A stretch of DNA of 25,983 bases from Treponema sp. UBA7570. GTDB taxonomy: Bacteria; Spirochaetota; Spirochaetia; Treponematales; Treponemataceae. How positions within the stretch are numbered: position 1 is the stretch's first letter; each line of letters starts with the position of its first letter. The position numbers were made by a program, and so were the translations under genes. The notes beneath the pieces were generated by a model. That model was not told the DNA's origin, made no database searches, and saw nothing but the letters and a program-made list of their open reading frames with translations. This document shows positions 22,721 through 25,983 of the stretch, in pieces. The DNA is taken from NCBI GenBank assembly GCA_002477955.1, contig DLLE01000047.1, positions 1-25,983 on the forward strand, in the 5' to 3' direction.

Positions 22721-23758
22721 CTAAAGCAGATAAATTCCGTGCTCGCCGCACTCTTTTCTCATCTGCTCAGGCCATATGCTTACCTGAGTTTCGCCAATAT
22801 GGGCTTTTCTCAAAAAGAACATGCACAAACGGCTCTGGCCGATTCCTCCGCCCATAGTCTGGACAAGCTCTCCGGCCAAAAGACGTCTATGGAATTCAAG
22901 ATTGCAACGCTCAAGGCATCCTCGTTCTTCAAGCTGGGCCTTAAGAGACTCAGGATTCACGCGGATTCCCATAGAAGAAAGCTCGTAAGAAGTCTTTAAG
23001 ACAGGATTCCAGACGAGCAAATCACCGTTCAAGCCGCGGTGTCCGTCTCCAGTTTCCGTAATCCAGTCGTCATAGTCAGGAGCACGGCCGTCGTGAATTG
23101 TTCCGTCAGGCAATTTTCCGCCGATTCCAATAAGGAACACAGCGCCATATTCCTGGCAGATTTTATTTTCGCGTTCTTTTGGAGTTAGAGCCGGATACAT
23201 TTTCTGCAAGTCATCGGCAAAAACAAAATGGATCTGCTCAGGCAAAATCGGCTCAATCATATCGTATCTGTCGTAAATAAAAAATTCAGTGCGTTTAAGG
23301 CAGTCATAAATTTTTCTTACAGTCTGCTTCAAATACATAACGTTGCGGTCTTCTTCGGTAATTGCAGCGCACCAGTCCCATTGGTCTACGTACAGAGAAT
23401 GAATATTGTCCATTTCCTCGTCGGCGCGGATTGCATTCATGTCCGTATAAATGCCAAAACCTGGCTCAAGCCCCATCGAGGTAACTTTTACGCGCTTCCA
23501 TTTTGCAAGAGAATGAACTATTTCCATCTGGGCGTCGCCCATGTCTTTTACAGGAAATTTTACGGCGCGTTCAACGCCGTTCAAATCATCGTTCAAGCCT
23601 TTTCCGCTTTCAACAAAAAGAGGCGCCGTAACACGGGTCAAATTAAGGGCGGTAGAAAGCTGAAGCTGAAAAAAATCTTTTATCAAGACAATGGCATGCT
23701 CGGTTTCCTTTTCACCAAGCAGAGATTTATAACCTTCCGGAAAAATTAAATTAGACAT
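22721..23758 (-). CDS. asnA: Aspartate-ammonia ligase (asparagine synthetase A)
   Basis: AsnA makes asparagine from aspartate, ammonia and ATP through an aspartyl-AMP intermediate, using a class II aaRS-like fold. The 345-aa protein has the family blocks SGKGLNDDLNGVERAVKF (51-68), SLAKWKR (83-89), IHSLYVDQWDWC (119-130) and GGGIGQSRLCMFFLRKAHIGE (about 303-323). The ATG at 23758 follows AAGGA by about 8 nt; the frame from a TTG at 23776 adds six residues and is rejected. It is divergent from the nuclease gene, with a small AT palindrome in the shared spacer, and is followed by a GC-rich islet and an unrecognised gene. Confidence 0.96.
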   Translation of the reverse strand: MSNLIFPEGYKSLLGEKETEHAIVLIKDFFQLQLSTALNLTRVTAPLFVESGKGLNDDLNGVERAVKFPVKDMGDAQMEIVHSLAKWKRVKVTSMGLEPGFGIYTDMNAIRADEEMDNIHSLYVDQWDWCAAITEEDRNVMYLKQTVRKIYDCLKRTEFFIYDRYDMIEPILPEQIHFVFADDLQKMYPALTPKERENKICQEYGAVFLIGIGGKLPDGTIHDGRAPDYDDWITETGDGHRGLNGDLLVWNPVLKTSYELSSMGIRVNPESLKAQLEERGCLERCNLEFHRRLLAGELVQTMGGGIGQSRLCMFFLRKAHIGETQVSIWPEQMRKECGEHGIYLL

Positions 23759-23796
23759 TGCAAATTCCTTGCGCAAAAACGCATTTTCAATCTTTC

Positions 23797-23811
23797 TTCA
23801 ATTTTATTGAA
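23797..23811. promoter_or_regulatory. AT palindrome in the asnA/nuclease divergent spacer
   Basis: TTCAAT (23797-23802) and ATTGAA (23806-23811) form a perfect inverted repeat with a TTT centre, about 40 nt upstream of the asnA start. It is a possible operator. On the plus strand it is followed by a T-rich run, so a terminator-like reading is also possible, but no plus-strand gene lies upstream. Confidence 0.35.
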
Positions 23812-23879
23812 TTTTTTGTTTTTAGAAAATACCAATCACAGATATGCCCTTGTTTCTTCTATATTTTGGAAATTCGTGC

Positions 23880-23885
23880 TATTAT
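23880..23885 (+). promoter_or_regulatory. -10 box of the nuclease gene
   Basis: TATTAT lies 9 nt upstream of the ATG at 23895, with no Shine-Dalgarno between them. No good -35 is visible at 17 bp. The spacing mirrors that of the pectate-lyase-like gene and suggests a near-leaderless mRNA. Confidence 0.45.
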
Positions 23886-23894
23886 TCACGCATT

Positions 23895-24917
23895 ATGGCA
23901 AAAAACTCAAAATCACGAAAAAGACGAAATTCCAGACTCAATAAAATTGTTACAGCAGTAATTTTTATTGTCGTCCTCGGCATTTTTCTTTACGAAAAAG
24001 TTCCTCAGGTAAGAGAATTCGCAGATCCAAAAATTGAAAAGGCAAAGACTGCAATTTCAAGATTTCTTCCGGCAGAGCCTCAGACACAAGAAGACAAAAA
24101 TCCGCCTTCAAAAAACGAAGCCGCGGACAAAACTTCTTCCGCCGCCACCCCGTCCTCAGACGGTTTTATTTACCTTTCTCAAAATCTGGCAGAACCGCGC
24201 TGTGCAGGAACAGGCAAAAACGTTCAGGATCACGAGCACCGCGCCTACGAATATTATTCACTGTGCTACCGCGAAAGCTATGAGCAGGCAGAATGGAGCG
24301 CCTACTGCCTTACAGACGGGCATCTCGTAAAAAACGCAAGCCGCTCGGACGACTTCCGCGCCGACCCGAAAATTTCAACAGGCTCCGCGACTCCAGACGA
24401 CTACAAAAAAACGGGCTACGACCGCGGGCACCTTTCTCCTGCGGCCGACTTCGCCTTCGACAAAACAGCCATGAGCGAAACTTTCTACATGACAAACATG
24501 AGCCCCCAGGCCGGAAGCTTTAACCGCGGAATTTGGAAAGACCTCGAATCCACAGTCAGAGACTGGGCAAAAAAATTTGGACGGGTCTATGTCGTTTCAG
24601 GTCCAATACTCGAAAAAAATGCCGGCAGCTACAAATCAATCGGCGCAAATAAAGTAAGCGTTCCAGAGTATTACTACAAAGTCATTTTGGCGCCGCTCTA
24701 TGAGGACGAAAAAGACAAAAATACACCAGAGGACGCAAAAAACATTGCTGCAATCGGATTTATTTTTCCAAACCAAAAATGCAATGACACAATATTTAAT
24801 TATGCCGTAACAGTCGCAGAAGTGGAAAAACGCACAGGAATAGACTTTTTCTATGAGCTCGAAGACACCGCCGAAAAAGCGGCAGAGTCGGATTTTGACA
24901 AAAGCATCTGGGAATAA
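23895..24917 (+). CDS. Membrane-anchored DNA/RNA non-specific endonuclease (NucA/EndA type)
   Basis: This 340-aa beta-beta-alpha-metal nuclease is expected to cut DNA and RNA outside the cytoplasm. A basic start (KNSKSRKRRNSR) is followed by a membrane anchor at about 18-33, a Pro/Ser/Glu-rich tether to about 88, then the nuclease domain. The signature DRGHL (176-180) gives catalytic His179; SPQAGSFNRGIWKDLE (203-218) supplies the metal Asn210 and the downstream Glu218. VYVVSGPIL (231-239) is another family block. The ATG at 23895 is preferred to the ATG at 23844 because it starts the basic-hydrophobic anchor and sits 9 nt after TATTAT. It is the first plus-strand gene. Roles in nucleic-acid scavenging or DNA uptake are possible; no neighbouring immunity gene is seen. 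Confidence 0.92.
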   Translation: MAKNSKSRKRRNSRLNKIVTAVIFIVVLGIFLYEKVPQVREFADPKIEKAKTAISRFLPAEPQTQEDKNPPSKNEAADKTSSAATPSSDGFIYLSQNLAEPRCAGTGKNVQDHEHRAYEYYSLCYRESYEQAEWSAYCLTDGHLVKNASRSDDFRADPKISTGSATPDDYKKTGYDRGHLSPAADFAFDKTAMSETFYMTNMSPQAGSFNRGIWKDLESTVRDWAKKFGRVYVVSGPILEKNAGSYKSIGANKVSVPEYYYKVILAPLYEDEKDKNTPEDAKNIAAIGFIFPNQKCNDTIFNYAVTVAEVEKRTGIDFFYELEDTAEKAAESDFDKSIWE

Positions 24918-24939
24918 AGCCGCAAGTTTTTTCTTATCG

Positions 24940-24968
24940 TTTACACTCGTTTCAAAATTCACTATATT
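24940..24968 (+). promoter_or_regulatory. Strong sigma-70-type promoter of eda
   Basis: TTTACA (24940-24945), a 17-bp spacer, then TATATT (24963-24968). The -10 box ends 36 nt before the eda ATG, leaving room for a leader with the Shine-Dalgarno AGAGG. This is the ordinary arrangement, in contrast to the short-leader genes elsewhere in the window. Confidence 0.75.
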
Positions 24969-25004
24969 GTAGATATTATATTTAATCTAATTAGAGGTCC
25001 TAAA

Positions 25005-25973
25005 ATGGCAGATGTTTATGACACATTCCGTGACATTGGTATCATTCCAGTAGTCGCAATCGAAGACGCTTCCAAGGCGGCTGATCTTGCTCACGCTCTT
25101 GTAAAGGGCGGACTTCCTGCTTCTGAGGTTACATTCCGCACAGCATGCGCAGCAGAAGCGATTGAAGCAATGATTAAGGCTGAGCCTGATATGCTCGTTG
25201 GAGCAGGAACTGTCCTCAACGTTGAGCAGGCTGAGCGCGCTGTAAAAGCCGGAGCAAAATTCATCGTTTCTCCAGGATACAATCCGGAAGTTGTTGACTG
25301 GTGCATCGCGCACAACATTCCAACAATGCCTGGAATTTCAAACCCGTCAGAAATCACAGCTTGTATCAACAAGGGCGTTACACACCTTAAGCTTTTCCCT
25401 GCTGAGCGCAAGGGCGGATACAAAATCATCGACGACTTCGGCGGTCCATTCCCGCAGTGCACATTCATGCCGACAGGCGGCGTAAACACAGAAAATGTTT
25501 CTGAATATGCAAAACGCAAGAACATTCTCTGCATGGGCGGAACATGGATGGTTAAAAAGCCATTGATCGAAGGCGAGAAATGGGACGAAATCACACAGAT
25601 CTGCAAAGACGCTGTAAAGGCAATGCACGGATTCCACATTGACCACATGGGAATCAACGCAAAGAACGAGGCTGAGGCTAAAGAAATCGCGGCTCAGTTC
25701 GAGCTTTTCGGATTCGCTTCAAAATTCGGCAACTCTTCAATCTTCGCTTCTGAGCAGGTTGAAATCATGAAAGAGAACGGACGCGGAACAAACGGCCACA
25801 TCTCAATGGTTTGCAACAACGTAGAACGCGCGCTCGCTTACCTCAAAAAGTTCGGCTTCAACCCGGTTGCCGGAACAGAAAAATGGACAGGCAAAGCCAA
25901 CGCTTCTCCGCTCAAGGTTGTTTACCTCGACAAGGAAGTTGGCGGATTTGCAATCCACTTGAAGAGAGCGTAA
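25005..25973 (+). CDS. eda: KDPG/KHG aldolase with C-terminal VOC-like domain
   Basis: This enzyme cleaves 2-keto-3-deoxy-6-phosphogluconate to pyruvate and glyceraldehyde 3-phosphate, the last step of Entner-Doudoroff and uronate catabolism. Residues 1-207 form the class I aldolase barrel: SEVTFRT with Glu41, LVGAGTVLN (64-72), and THLKLFPAE with Schiff-base Lys129. Residues 208-322 are an extra domain beginning GFHIDHMGINAKN and ending GGFAIHLKRA, whose paired beta-alpha look and His/Glu pattern resemble a vicinal-oxygen-chelate (glyoxalase-like) fold. Plain Eda proteins are only about 210 aa. The start is ATG with AGAGG upstream and a strong promoter. Codon use (mostly TTC, AAC) suggests high expression. 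The extra domain's role is unknown. Confidence 0.93.
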   Translation: MADVYDTFRDIGIIPVVAIEDASKAADLAHALVKGGLPASEVTFRTACAAEAIEAMIKAEPDMLVGAGTVLNVEQAERAVKAGAKFIVSPGYNPEVVDWCIAHNIPTMPGISNPSEITACINKGVTHLKLFPAERKGGYKIIDDFGGPFPQCTFMPTGGVNTENVSEYAKRKNILCMGGTWMVKKPLIEGEKWDEITQICKDAVKAMHGFHIDHMGINAKNEAEAKEIAAQFELFGFASKFGNSSIFASEQVEIMKENGRGTNGHISMVCNNVERALAYLKKFGFNPVAGTEKWTGKANASPLKVVYLDKEVGGFAIHLKRA

Positions 25974-25983
25974 GTTTTTTAGA

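Noticed and set aside
1..25983. CRISPR array, tRNA, rRNA, insertion sequence, prophage or defence island
   Set aside because: No regularly spaced repeats, no cloverleaf or rRNA-like sequence, and no transposase, integrase or phage protein seen on either strand.

Overview
This window reads as a chromosomal segment of a Treponema-type spirochaete. It has roughly 40 % GC by eye, AT-rich spacers, and many Lys/Glu/Phe-rich proteins. The genus is inferred from overall gene style and content; no rRNA or other marker is present. Nineteen protein genes are supported. Seventeen lie on the minus strand, and the last two (nuclease, eda) lie on the plus strand beyond a divergent junction at about 23759-23894. 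I see no tRNA, rRNA, CRISPR array, insertion sequence or phage gene.

Layout, read along the minus strand from right to left: asnA and an unrecognised 332-aa protein; the chaperone run grpE-dnaK-dnaJ followed 2 nt later by an M28 peptidase; argG with a clear terminator; ppk; pfkA; a pectate-lyase-like lipoprotein; a secreted alkaline phosphatase; a YibE/F membrane protein; an RluD-type pseudouridine synthase; and a tight four-gene run FHA protein - metallophosphoesterase - Ser/Thr kinase - lon. On the plus strand are a membrane-anchored DNA/RNA nuclease and a KDPG aldolase fused to a VOC-like domain, with its own strong promoter.

Functional picture: the PL10-type lipoprotein and Eda are consistent with pectin or uronate use, because pectin breakdown feeds KDG/KDPG to Eda, and PfkA covers ordinary glycolysis. 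PhoA and Ppk cover phosphate scavenging and storage. GrpE/DnaK/DnaJ and Lon cover proteostasis. The FHA/phosphoesterase/kinase/Lon run looks like a phospho-signalling module placed directly upstream of a major protease.

Between genes there is more structure than usual. A 40-bp sequence with 2 mismatches is shared by the start regions of the kinase and pfkA. Four GC-rich, hairpin-forming islets sit directly after stop codons and share an AGCCCGG core. A 17-bp tandem duplication lies ahead of ppk. Several promoters have the -10 box only 7-9 nt from the start codon with no Shine-Dalgarno sequence, suggesting leaderless mRNAs. The only stretch over 300 bp without a gene is 14971-15291, which holds the ppk leader, one GC-rich islet and the argG terminator.

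Where the longest frame began at an upstream TTG, I moved the start to the ATG supported by an RBS, promoter or family alignment.
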